A stretch of 64,000 bases of DNA, taken from Bacteroidota bacterium (GTDB lineage: Bacteria; Bacteroidota; Bacteroidia; Chitinophagales; Chitinophagaceae). Both the position numbers and the translations under genes were made by a program. Below the pieces are notes generated by a model. That model made no database searches. It worked only from the letters and a program-made list of their open reading frames with translations, and was not told the origin of the DNA. The DNA lies in assembly GCA_023409975.1 (NCBI GenBank), contig JAEYQO010000057.1, positions 1-64,000 on the forward strand. The letters are read 5' to 3'. Shown here one piece after another: positions 51,231 to 60,077 of the stretch; positions within the stretch are counted from its first letter, which is position 1, and each line of letters opens with the position of its first letter.

Positions 51231-53681
51231 TTAAAAGTTAACAGCCAGTTTTACGTTGAAGAGTCTTGAAGTTAGCCTGTTTGGTACAGCGAAGGTCCGT
51301 CCGCTGGTCTGGTCCTGGATCCAGGAGTAGGAAAGCGTGTTTTGAATTCCCAGGAGGTTGAAGACTTCGAGGCTGATCCAGACAGATTCGAGATTCCGGA
51401 AGAAGCTGTAAGCTGGTCTTTTTCTGCGGTCGGGATCGAGGAGGAGGGCAGAGAAGCCTATATCGACACGTTTATAGTCCGGCAAGCGGAGTGTATCGCC
51501 ATAGCGTTGCTGGTCGGGCGGACCAAAAGGCAGTCCTGTGGCGTACATGAAGTTGAGGTGCGCTTTAAAATTCTTATTCTGAGGCAGGTAATCCTCGAAA
51601 TACATTCCGAGCATGAAACGCTGATCTGTGGGACGGGGGACATAGCCGGGATGAATGGTAGCGCTGTCTGCGCCGTCGAGGGACTTCAGAACGATCTGAT
51701 CATCCGTTACATCTTCCATGGCTTTCATAACACCAATGCTGATCCAGGAGGTAGCATCCTCCACCAGATCGCCGTATAGCCTTACTTCTGCACCCATTGC
51801 ATAGCCAAGGGCGTTGTTTTTGCCGAAGTACCGGATCCGTACATTGTCATACTCATAGGGGACAATATCCCAGAGCTTCTTGTAATACAGTTCTGTCGTG
51901 AGCTTGAACGGTCTGTTATACATCTTGAAGTTCCAGTCGCTGCCGGCTACCAGATGCATAGACTTCTGTGCTTTTAGATCTTTGTTTACCTGGCCATTCA
52001 GATCGCGCATTTCCCGATAGAATGGTGGCTGCGCGTAGAGGCCGCCAGCCAGTTTGAAGACAATATCTGTCTTCCATTCGGGTTTATAGGCCATCTGTAC
52101 TCTTGGACTGACGATAAACTCATCATTCAACAGATTGTAGTTGAACCGCACCCCTGCAGAAACAGTAAGGTCGAGCGAGTCGTTGAACCTGAAATTGTCC
52201 TGAATAAAGCCACTGATCCTCGTGTAGTCGAAAGTTGAAGAAGATCTGAACATCCGCATCATCACGAGTGAGTCCTGCAGATAGGGCTGCGTAAAACCTG
52301 CGGAATCGCGGCGCTCCCACTCATGCAGCCTGTCGCTTATTGAGGTGAACTGTGCATCTGCTCCCCAGCTTAGGAAATGTTTGCCTACTTCCAGTGAGCC
52401 GCGGTGGGCGAGGTTGCCGACACTGACTTTGAGGAAGTTTCTTGCATAATTGTGCACGATGCCAGTGCCCAGATAGGTCTTTATCTGGCCAAAGTTTTCC
52501 TTAGCCAGATCTGTCTCCAGTTCTCCCAGAAGATATTCTCCGCTGATATCGTAAGTCTCTCTTTCGTTCGTTTGGAAACCTGAAGCCAAGAATTTGAGTT
52601 TCAGGCGCTGGTTAGGTCTGTAGGTTGTTGAAAGACCACCGAAGCGGGAGTCGAACTGATCTATTTCGCTGCCCTGGTAGAACACCCGAAGCTGGTAAGC
52701 CTGATTGATGACACCGAAGCTGGAGGTCATCTCTTCCGGTATGAAGTTAAACCTGTTACGCGCGTAGTTGCCGAGAAATTCTACTTCCCATTTTTCATTG
52801 AAACGGTAATTTACCAGTCCTTGAACGTCGGTGAAAGTGGGGTTATAGATGCCCTTGGTGGGCTGAGATTGCAGCAGGTATTGATTGCTCTTTTGTCTGA
52901 GACCTACCAGGTAAGTCAGTTTTTCGTTTTTAGATGCACCTTCGATATGAGCGCTGGCGCCGAGCAGGCTGGCCATTACACTTCCGCGGAATTCTGTGGG
53001 ACGTTTATAAGTGATATCCAGAACACTGCTCATCTTGTCGCCATAACGGGCCTGGAAGCCACCGACTGAGAAATTGACGCCGGATACGAGATCAGCATTG
53101 ATGAAGCTTAGACCTTCCTGCTGACCAGAGCGCGTGAGGAAGGGGCGGTAGATTTCGAAATCGTTGACATACACCAGGTTTTCGTCATAGTTTCCGCCGC
53201 GGACATTGTATTGTGAGGTGAGCTCATTGTTTGTGCCCACAAAAGTTTTAATAAGGCCTTCGATGCCACCGATGGCGCTGGGCAGTTGCCGAACTTTCCT
53301 GACATCAACCTTGATCATGCCCGATTCGTAACGTTCATTATCCGCAACCTTTACAAACTCTGTAAGCGTGTTGGAGAGGGCCTTCAATGAAAGGTTTAAC
53401 TGCCTTTCTGAGGAATCGGGCAGGGTGATCTGACGCTTCAGAAGTTCATATCCATGGGCATTGAAAACGATAGTTAGTTTTCTTCCGGCGGGCACCTGAA
53501 ATTCGTACCGTCCCTGTGGGTTGGTAGCGGTTCCGTACCCGGTACCTTCCACGGCTACATTCACCAGGTCGATAACCTGTCCTGACTCATCTGTAATGAC
53601 CCCGTAAAGAGTAGCTGTCTGGGCAAGGGCGGTTTTTCCTGCGAACAGGAGTACAAGCAGCAGTAGAAACTTCTGTGGCAT
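51231..53681 (-). CDS. TonB-dependent receptor with N-terminal carboxypeptidase-regulatory-like domain
   Basis: An 816-residue receptor with signal peptide (MPQKFLLLLVLLFAGKTALAQ), a carboxypeptidase-regulatory-like domain (about 22-110), a plug (IKTFVGTNNELTSQYNVRGGNYDENLVYVNDFEIYRP) and a barrel ending LFNVKLAVNF. The shape is of the short, non-SusC class found singly in Bacteroidota. The plug has the typical region but the ligand cannot be inferred. It is last of a minus-strand group after the TPR lipoprotein and rpe, with 29 bp to rpe, and no known partner. Confidence 0.9.
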   Translation of the reverse strand: MPQKFLLLLVLLFAGKTALAQTATLYGVITDESGQVIDLVNVAVEGTGYGTATNPQGRYEFQVPAGRKLTIVFNAHGYELLKRQITLPDSSERQLNLSLKALSNTLTEFVKVADNERYESGMIKVDVRKVRQLPSAIGGIEGLIKTFVGTNNELTSQYNVRGGNYDENLVYVNDFEIYRPFLTRSGQQEGLSFINADLVSGVNFSVGGFQARYGDKMSSVLDITYKRPTEFRGSVMASLLGASAHIEGASKNEKLTYLVGLRQKSNQYLLQSQPTKGIYNPTFTDVQGLVNYRFNEKWEVEFLGNYARNRFNFIPEEMTSSFGVINQAYQLRVFYQGSEIDQFDSRFGGLSTTYRPNQRLKLKFLASGFQTNERETYDISGEYLLGELETDLAKENFGQIKTYLGTGIVHNYARNFLKVSVGNLAHRGSLEVGKHFLSWGADAQFTSISDRLHEWERRDSAGFTQPYLQDSLVMMRMFRSSSTFDYTRISGFIQDNFRFNDSLDLTVSAGVRFNYNLLNDEFIVSPRVQMAYKPEWKTDIVFKLAGGLYAQPPFYREMRDLNGQVNKDLKAQKSMHLVAGSDWNFKMYNRPFKLTTELYYKKLWDIVPYEYDNVRIRYFGKNNALGYAMGAEVRLYGDLVEDATSWISIGVMKAMEDVTDDQIVLKSLDGADSATIHPGYVPRPTDQRFMLGMYFEDYLPQNKNFKAHLNFMYATGLPFGPPDQQRYGDTLRLPDYKRVDIGFSALLLDPDRRKRPAYSFFRNLESVWISLEVFNLLGIQNTLSYSWIQDQTSGRTFAVPNRLTSRLFNVKLAVNF

Positions 53682-53710
53682 AAGTCTGAAAAACGGGAAA
53701 AAGATACAAT

Positions 53711-54364
53711 TTATTTTCCCAGTGCTTTCAGTCGGCTAATGGTTTCTGCAGGGTTGGTAGAAGAGAAAACTGTATTTCCGGCTACCAGAACATCAGCTCC
53801 GGCTTCGATGATGGTAGCGGCATTGTCCAGCGTGACACCTCCGTCGATCTCTATCAATGTTGGGGCGTTACGTTCGCTGATCAGATTTTTCAGGGAACGG
53901 ATCTTGTCCAGCGTCCTTTGAATGAATTTTTGTCCGCCGAAGCCTGGGTTTACACTCATCAGGCAGACGAGATCTACATCCTCAATAACATCGGACAGTG
54001 ATTCGACAGGTGTATGAGGATTCAATGCTACCCCTGCTCTCATTCCCAGTGCTTTGATAGCCTGCAGGCTTCTGTGGAGATGTGTAGAAGCTTCCAGGTG
54101 AACGGTAAGAATATCAGCTCCTGCCTTGGCGAAATCCTCAAAATACTTCTCAGGTTCCACGATCATCAGGTGCACATCAAAGGTCTTTTGAGCCTGTTTT
54201 TTCATGGCGGCGATGACCGGAAGTCCAAAGCTGATATTTGGGACGAACCTGCCATCCATTACATCGAGATGAAACCAATCTGCATCGCTTTGATTGATCA
54301 TATCTATATCTGCTGCCAGATGAAGGAAATTGGCTGAAAGAATGGAGGGGGCGATGAGTGCCAT
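53711..54364 (-). CDS. rpe: ribulose-phosphate 3-epimerase
   Basis: A 217-residue TIM-barrel epimerase of the pentose phosphate pathway. The metal and catalytic residues are in HLDVMDGRFVPNISFG, LMSVNPGFGGQ and EIDGGVTLDNA. The N-terminal APSILSANFLHL is characteristic. It is cytoplasmic and lies 20 bp after the TPR lipoprotein gene, before the TonB receptor. Confidence 0.97.
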   Translation of the reverse strand: MALIAPSILSANFLHLAADIDMINQSDADWFHLDVMDGRFVPNISFGLPVIAAMKKQAQKTFDVHLMIVEPEKYFEDFAKAGADILTVHLEASTHLHRSLQAIKALGMRAGVALNPHTPVESLSDVIEDVDLVCLMSVNPGFGGQKFIQRTLDKIRSLKNLISERNAPTLIEIDGGVTLDNAATIIEAGADVLVAGNTVFSSTNPAETISRLKALGK

Positions 54365-54384
54365 ATGCTTAAGTCTGTTTAAGA

Positions 54385-55401
54385 TTAATTGCCAAGTCTG
54401 CGAACACCTTCCTTAGCTTCCGGATAGTCTGCAGCAAAAACCAGGGCCTGTTTGTAATCCGCCAGGGCTTCCTGATTTTTTCCCATCAGTTCGCTGACAA
54501 GGCCGCGGTTATAATACGCTTCAGCGTCCGTTGGTTCCAGTTTAGTGACGATATCAAACTGTCTCCAGGCTTTCTCCAGGGAATCCTGTTGCATAAGGAT
54601 CCAGCCCGTGTTGAAGAAGGAATTGACGTAGTCGGAGTTGTAGAGGATGCTTTGTCTGTATAACTCCTTTGCCTTCTCGAAATCCCCCTGATCCTGGTAA
54701 TACATTGCTTTTGCGTAAAGCGGAAAGACGTCTGTTGTGTCGAGCCTGAACGCATTTTCGTAATACTGGAGGGCAACCGGATCTTTCCTGTAGCTATGAA
54801 TATTACCCAGTTGAAGGAGGGCATCTTTGTAACCGGGGTCGACCTGAACGGCTGTCAGGAAGCTGGAGATGGCTTTTGTGGTGTCTTTAAGTTCTTTATA
54901 GATGATGCCTTTGAGGAAGTAACCTTCCGGGTTCATAGCATTCTGTCTGAGCACGGTATTGATCTCTGCGAACGCCTTGGTGTAGTCCTGCAGGAAGATC
55001 ATCATTTTGGCAATTTTCAGACGGGCTCTGGGATCGCGGGGATTTAGTTTGATGGCCTTTTCGATCCAGGCGATGGAACCATCAATATCCTTGTGTTCAA
55101 ACATCAGATCGCCGATGGCGCTGAAATATTCCGATTTTGTAGAGTCCAGGGAAACGGCGGTTTTGAAATCTTCCAGCGCCAGTGTGTCCTGTTTCAGATG
55201 AACGAGGAGTTGTCCTCTTTCGAAATAGAGCCTGGCGTTTTTGGGGTCTTTCCGGATGAGCGCGCTGGCGGCTTTTACCTCGGGTAGCTGAAAAGCGGGA
55301 TGAGTGACCGTGCTTCCTGTATCGGAGGTATTTCCGCCACAGGCGCTGAATACAACCACGATGATTAAAAGGGAGCATACCTTGATTAAGGTAGATTTCA
55401 T
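54385..55401 (-). CDS. TPR-repeat lipoprotein
   Basis: A 338-residue lipoprotein; the start at 55401 (MKSTLIKVCSLLIIVVVFSAC) gives a lipobox with Cys21. The mature part has about seven or eight tetratricopeptide repeats (for example ARLYFERGQLLVHLKQDTLALEDF, AEAYYNRGLVSELMGKNQEALADY). It is likely a protein-interaction scaffold at the outer membrane, of the type seen near type IX or cell-envelope genes. It is the first gene of the group with rpe. Confidence 0.87.
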   Translation of the reverse strand: MKSTLIKVCSLLIIVVVFSACGGNTSDTGSTVTHPAFQLPEVKAASALIRKDPKNARLYFERGQLLVHLKQDTLALEDFKTAVSLDSTKSEYFSAIGDLMFEHKDIDGSIAWIEKAIKLNPRDPRARLKIAKMMIFLQDYTKAFAEINTVLRQNAMNPEGYFLKGIIYKELKDTTKAISSFLTAVQVDPGYKDALLQLGNIHSYRKDPVALQYYENAFRLDTTDVFPLYAKAMYYQDQGDFEKAKELYRQSILYNSDYVNSFFNTGWILMQQDSLEKAWRQFDIVTKLEPTDAEAYYNRGLVSELMGKNQEALADYKQALVFAADYPEAKEGVRRLGN

Positions 55402-55606
55402 GCACGCAAACTTAAGCAAATTATAGCGATGGGATTCTGACCTTCAGGCTGTTTTAACGGTTTTACGATCAGGTGATCATTGAGTATTGGAAGAAGGTGA
55501 GCCTGACCAGAGGCGCCGGCTAAAGTTTTAACGAGAAGTTAAGCAGTAAGATTTATTAGCATGCTATGGCCGGGAGTATGATTTTTGAGTTCCAAAACAA
55601 AACAAA

Positions 55607-55717
55607 ATGATCGACCGAGTGGTATCCAGAAAAATGGCCCGCGAACGCAGGGTTCTCATTAAGATTGTCCTTTACGTATCGGTGCTCACCTGTATTAACC
55701 TGGCTGCGCTGCTTTAA
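55607..55717 (+). CDS. candidate 36-aa small membrane protein
   Basis: An open frame from ATG 55607 to TAA 55717 encodes 36 residues. A basic N-terminal half (DRVVSRKMARERRVLIK) is followed by a hydrophobic stretch (IVLYVSVLTCINLAALL). It is preceded by 187 bp of non-coding DNA and ends overlapping the stop of the convergent DUF3109 gene by 4 bases. The positive-inside pattern looks like a tail-anchored or single-span protein, but no homology is recognised, so it may be chance. Confidence 0.35.
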   Translation: MIDRVVSRKMARERRVLIKIVLYVSVLTCINLAALL

Positions 55718-56298
55718 TCAGTCTTTGTCAGGAAGTATTCATGAGCAGTGGCGTCGAGTGCTTTATAGAACTCTTCGCCATACTTACGGATCAGGGGCGC
55801 CTTCAGAAACTGGTAGACGGGCACCTTCAGGCTGTTACCCAACTTACAGGCGGGTTTGCAGAGTGATTTCCGGGGCTCATAGTTAACCATCTCATATCCT
55901 TCACTCTCTGTGATTCTTATGGGGTAGAGATGACAAGAAATAGGTTTTTGAAAATCAATGATCCCTTCTTTCCAGGCCTTTTCTATTGCACATTTCACAA
56001 TTCCACCTTCTTCGATATAGGCGTAGGTACAGATTCCGCCTTCCACAGTAGGTGTGACATATCCGTATTCATCATCCCAGGTATGAGTACCCTGGTTTTC
56101 GATCTCCTCAATGAACCTATCGGAGAGGAGGTGTTTGATCTTGGGATAAATATTGGCGAGGATATGGGTTTCGTCTTCCGTCAGTGGGGCGCCACAGTCT
56201 CCATCGACACAACAGCCTCCTTTGCAGGCGTTCAAGTCGCAGACAAAATGCTTTTCTACTACTTCATCACTTAGCAGAACCTGGTCAATTGCAATCAT
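55714..56298 (-). CDS. DUF3109 family protein with cysteine cluster
   Basis: A 194-residue protein with the Cys-rich N-terminal motif CDLNACKGGCCVDGDCG near residue 20, C-terminal CHLYPIRI and CKPACKLG. The cysteines suggest an Fe-S or zinc-binding cofactor. DUF3109 is widespread in Bacteroidota, and its function is not known. It starts a minus-strand set but is not tightly coupled to the CBS gene (73 bp). Confidence 0.87.
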   Translation of the reverse strand: MIAIDQVLLSDEVVEKHFVCDLNACKGGCCVDGDCGAPLTEDETHILANIYPKIKHLLSDRFIEEIENQGTHTWDDEYGYVTPTVEGGICTYAYIEEGGIVKCAIEKAWKEGIIDFQKPISCHLYPIRITESEGYEMVNYEPRKSLCKPACKLGNSLKVPVYQFLKAPLIRKYGEEFYKALDATAHEYFLTKTD

Positions 56299-56371
56299 TT
56301 AGGCGGGATTTCGCTGCAAAGTTCCGGATATTTTCAGACAATTAAAGGAAGAGGCGGCTGAGATGAGAGAA

Positions 56372-57034
56372 TTACATATTGATGTAGTTCATCAGCAGCT
56401 TGTAGCGTTCCAGCATGTCTTCCTGGTGTCCCTGTTCACCGTATACTTGCTTCACGCCGTAGTTATGGCGTTCGAAGGTGGCTGCCAGGCCCTGCAGGTC
56501 TGTTTTATTGGTCTTGAGGGTGATTTCAATCCTGCCGGTGGCTTTATTGGTAAATAACTGGGAGCTGATGATGATCACATCTTCACTCTCGCATATTCGT
56601 GCGATGGTGGCGAGGCTGTATTCTCTCGGTGGCATTTCGAGAACGATAATGCCGCCGGGGTTGTCAAGCCCACTGTTTTCTGCGATGTATTTCAGAAGAT
56701 CGTCCCGGGTTATGGCGCCCAGGTAGGTATTCTGGTTATCGACTACAGGAACAATATTCAGGTTTTGCTGGTGTGCTACTTTCAATGCTTCGAAAGGGTG
56801 GCCCGTGGCGAATACTGCTGGTCTGTAATGAAGGAAATTAGCTTTACTGAGAGGGGATTCAGGCGTGTCCCAGTCAAGCAGCTCATTTTCCTGTACGAGA
56901 GCCAGGTATTTCTGATCCTGTACCAGGGGAAGCTGCGTGAAATTATTCTCATCCATCAGGAACAGCGCACGGCTGCCGGTATCTGCAGGAGCCAGTGTGG
57001 GGACTATTGGTGATATGAGGTTTTGAATATCCAT
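56372..57034 (-). CDS. CBS-domain pair protein
   Basis: A 220-residue protein with two CBS motifs (about residues 1-60, ALFLMDENNFTQLPLVQDQKYLALV, and 65-125, VVDNQNTYLGAITRDDLLKYI). A C-terminal ACT-like segment (IVLEMPPREYSLATIARICESEDVII...) follows. CBS pairs bind adenosyl nucleotides such as AMP, ATP or SAM and regulate partners. The order CBS-plus-ACT resembles AcuB-type proteins. No partner is adjacent, so the role is unknown. Confidence 0.85.
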   Translation of the reverse strand: MDIQNLISPIVPTLAPADTGSRALFLMDENNFTQLPLVQDQKYLALVQENELLDWDTPESPLSKANFLHYRPAVFATGHPFEALKVAHQQNLNIVPVVDNQNTYLGAITRDDLLKYIAENSGLDNPGGIIVLEMPPREYSLATIARICESEDVIIISSQLFTNKATGRIEITLKTNKTDLQGLAATFERHNYGVKQVYGEQGHQEDMLERYKLLMNYINM

Positions 57035-57138
57035 TGGTATTCACAAGTCTTCGAACCCGTGTATACACAACAATACAAAACATGAACCAGTTTGCCAACT
57101 GGAACTGATTATAACAGAATAATTACAAACTGAAGCGG

Positions 57139-57903
57139 TTATCCCTGATGTTTAGCCAGAAACTCTGAAAGGATAATGTTGAATTCACCGGGTACCTCCA
57201 TCATGGGAGCATGACCGCATTTGTCGATCCAGTGCAATTCGGAGTTTGGGATTAGTTTTCTGAATTCTTCTGCGACCAAAGGGGGAGTGATCGTATCATT
57301 TTTGCCCCAGATCAGGCAGGTTGGACGGGTGATCTGTTTCAATTCGTCACCAAGATTGTGGCGGATGGCGGACTTCGCGAGAGCGATGATCTTAAGAGCT
57401 TTCAGGCGGTTGTTCACGATGCTGTACACCTCATCTACCAGTTCTTTAGTAGCGATTGCAGGGTCATAGAAGGTGAGTTCCACCTTTTTGCGCATGAACT
57501 CATAGTCACCACGCTTAGGATAGGTTTCACCCATTCCATTTTCAAAGAGCCCGGAGCTACCGGTGAGGATGACTGTTTTTACTTTTTCCTGGTGCTTCAG
57601 TGTGTACACCAATCCGACATGGCCGCCCAGGGAATTCCCCATGAGATGAACCTGATCGAGCCCTCTTGCGTCAATGAATTTTTGAACATGCTTAGCCAGT
57701 CCGGCAACACTGGTATCGAGAATTCCGAGGTCAAACAGCGGTAGAATAGGTATGATAACCATGTGAGTCCGCCTGAAATGTTCGATCACATCTTTGAAAT
57801 TGCTCAAGGCACCAAACAGTCCGTGTAACAAAACCAGCGGTTCTCCCTCGCCTTCTTCAACATATTTGAATTTACCTAAGTGTTTGATCTCGTAATCCAT
57901 CAA
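57139..57903 (-). CDS. alpha/beta-hydrolase
   Basis: A 254-residue alpha/beta-hydrolase fold protein. The oxyanion HG motif is LLHGLFGA, the nucleophile elbow is MGNSLGGHV (Ser near 94), the catalytic Asp lies in IWGKNDTITP and the His in DKCGHAPMMEVP. The sequence is like esterases or C-C hydrolases, substrate unknown. A second Met at position 2 is an equally good start. It precedes the CBS gene on the minus strand with about 100 bp between. Confidence 0.9.
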   Translation of the reverse strand: MMDYEIKHLGKFKYVEEGEGEPLVLLHGLFGALSNFKDVIEHFRRTHMVIIPILPLFDLGILDTSVAGLAKHVQKFIDARGLDQVHLMGNSLGGHVGLVYTLKHQEKVKTVILTGSSGLFENGMGETYPKRGDYEFMRKKVELTFYDPAIATKELVDEVYSIVNNRLKALKIIALAKSAIRHNLGDELKQITRPTCLIWGKNDTITPPLVAEEFRKLIPNSELHWIDKCGHAPMMEVPGEFNIILSEFLAKHQG

Positions 57904-58048
57904 GTGCTTTAAATCGCTGCTAAAATACTATTGTTTCACAGAATTTGTATATACCCTGACCAAAGTCAAGTTTTTTGTGATAGTTCAAAACCCATGCAGA
58001 CGTAGTCTTTTGAGGTTTTTTGTAGCAGCCTGTTCGACAAGCTTAACC

Positions 58049-58056
58049 TAAATTTG
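58049..58056 (+). promoter_or_regulatory. candidate -7 element for ispG
   Basis: TAAATTTG at 58049-58056 matches TAnnTTTG, 11 bp before the ATG. The -33 element is not evident at normal spacing. Confidence 0.4.
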
Positions 58057-58067
58057 CAGTACGAAAA

Positions 58068-60077
58068 ATGTCTATGCTCCAGTATTATTGTCCCTCTCTT
58101 ACTAACTATCAACGTTTAAGGACCCTCCCTGTTCAGATAGGAAATCTTATTCTGGGAGACGGGCATCCCATCCGGGTGCAGACAATGACCACAACGGATA
58201 CTATGGATACGGCAGGTACTGTCGCCCAGACGATACGTTGTATTGAGGCTGGTGCAGAGCTGGTTCGTATTACGGCACCAAGCAAGCGGGAGGCAGAGAA
58301 TTTACTGGAGATTAAAAAACAGGTGAGGGCAGCGGGCTTTGAGACTCCTTTGGTTGCGGATATACACTTCACACCGAATGCTGCCGAGATAGCGGCTCGT
58401 ATTGTCGAAAAGGTGCGGGTAAATCCGGGTAATTACATTGATAAGAAGAAATTCGATTTCATTGAATATACGGATGATGCTTATGCTGCCGAGATTGAGC
58501 GTATCCGGGAACGGTTTACACCCCTCGTAAGAATTTGCCGGGAACATGGCACGGCTATGAGAATCGGCACCAATCATGGATCGCTTAGCGACAGGATTAT
58601 GAGTCGGTATGGAGATAGCCCGATCGGCATGGTGGAGAGCGCTATGGAGTTTCTGCGAATTGCCCGGGATGAGCGCTACCATCAGATCGTGTTGAGTATG
58701 AAATCCAGCAATCCACAAGTGATGGTTCAGGCTTATCGGCTTCTGGTGAAACAAATGATGCAGGAGTTCGGCGAGTGCTATCCGCTTCACCTTGGTGTGA
58801 CGGAAGCAGGAGATGGTGAAGATGGCCGGATTAAGAGCGCTGTGGGGATCGGCACATTGCTGGAAGATGGTATTGGAGATACCATCCGGGTGTCTTTGAC
58901 AGAGGATCCTGAGTTTGAAATTCCGGTATGCAGGGATATTGTTAAGCGATATGTTCAGCGAGCAGGTCACAAGGCGGTGCCGGAACTGAACAGTAGGGAG
59001 CGAATCTATCTTCCCTATAATCCTTTCGAATATCAAAGATCTTCCACGACGCCTATTGGTAAGATGGGATACCGGAATGTGCCGGTGATACTGGCTGATT
59101 ACAGTAGATCGGTAGTGACTACGGAGGCCCTTGAAGCTGTCGGTTATCGCTATGATGCTCTCACTGATAAATGGAATATCGGGGATCAGGCGGCGGATAT
59201 GATTTATACCGGCGACCAGTTACCGGAATTTGCATTGCCGGGAACACTGCAGGTGGTTTGCGATTATGCAACCTGGAAGCAGGCACCGAACAAGGATCAG
59301 CTCATCCCTTTAATGGACCTGCAGACGTATCGTGGTCTTGAGGGAGTCTTACAATCGACACATCTGGTTTCCGTTGATGCTGCGGGAGATTGGGGGGAGT
59401 TGGTGGCTATGCTGGAACTTGCCAGAAACGACCATCAGTTAGTCCTGTGCATCTCAGCCAGCAATGAACACCGTATGTCTTCGATCCGCAGGCTGCTCAT
59501 AGAGATGCGGGAGCGAGAGGTGCTTTGTCCGCTGATTCTCAGGTTGGAAAGCAGAGGCGACACAGTCGACGAACAATTAATATCGTTTGCAACTGATGCC
59601 GGTGCGCTATTGCTGGATGGATTTGGCGATGGACTCTGGCTTTCGGGAGAGGCGGATAATTTACTGCAGGTGAAAGTCAGTGGTCGCACCTATCTGCCGG
59701 TTTCCAGCTATAGTCAGTTTCTAAATAATACTGCGTTCTCTATTCTTCAGGCTACCCGTACGAGGATCAGCAAAACGGAATATATCAGTTGTCCGAGCTG
59801 TGGCCGTACTTTATTCGATCTTCAGGAGACAACGGCGAAGATCCGGGCTGCAACAAATCATCTTAAGGGCGTGAAGATCGCTATCATGGGGTGTATAGTT
59901 AATGGACCCGGGGAAATGGCGGACGCTGACTTTGGGTATGTTGGCAGCGGTCCCGGTAAGATCACACTTTACAAGGGCAGGGAGGTCGTCAAGAAAAACG
60001 TGCAGAGCGAGATTGCAGTATCGGAGCTTATCCAACTGCTGAAAGACAGTGAAGTGTGGACTGAACCTGTGGTCTAG
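58068..60077 (+). CDS. ispG: 4-hydroxy-3-methylbut-2-enyl diphosphate synthase, long form
   Basis: A 669-residue IspG/GcpE, the [4Fe-4S] enzyme that converts MEcPP to HMBPP in the MEP pathway. The N-terminal TIM barrel (residues about 20-300) has IRVQTMTTTDTMDTAGTV, and the C-terminal ferredoxin-like domain holds the cluster cysteines in CPSCGRTLFDLQ and GCIVNGPGEMADADFG. Between them an insert of about 250 residues (roughly 300-560) is the additional A* domain also found in Chlamydia and plant enzymes. It is about 280 residues longer than the E. coli form. Its stop overlaps the stop of the convergent O-antigen-ligase-like gene (CTAG, 60074-60077). Confidence 0.97.
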   Translation: MSMLQYYCPSLTNYQRLRTLPVQIGNLILGDGHPIRVQTMTTTDTMDTAGTVAQTIRCIEAGAELVRITAPSKREAENLLEIKKQVRAAGFETPLVADIHFTPNAAEIAARIVEKVRVNPGNYIDKKKFDFIEYTDDAYAAEIERIRERFTPLVRICREHGTAMRIGTNHGSLSDRIMSRYGDSPIGMVESAMEFLRIARDERYHQIVLSMKSSNPQVMVQAYRLLVKQMMQEFGECYPLHLGVTEAGDGEDGRIKSAVGIGTLLEDGIGDTIRVSLTEDPEFEIPVCRDIVKRYVQRAGHKAVPELNSRERIYLPYNPFEYQRSSTTPIGKMGYRNVPVILADYSRSVVTTEALEAVGYRYDALTDKWNIGDQAADMIYTGDQLPEFALPGTLQVVCDYATWKQAPNKDQLIPLMDLQTYRGLEGVLQSTHLVSVDAAGDWGELVAMLELARNDHQLVLCISASNEHRMSSIRRLLIEMREREVLCPLILRLESRGDTVDEQLISFATDAGALLLDGFGDGLWLSGEADNLLQVKVSGRTYLPVSSYSQFLNNTAFSILQATRTRISKTEYISCPSCGRTLFDLQETTAKIRAATNHLKGVKIAIMGCIVNGPGEMADADFGYVGSGPGKITLYKGREVVKKNVQSEIAVSELIQLLKDSEVWTEPVV

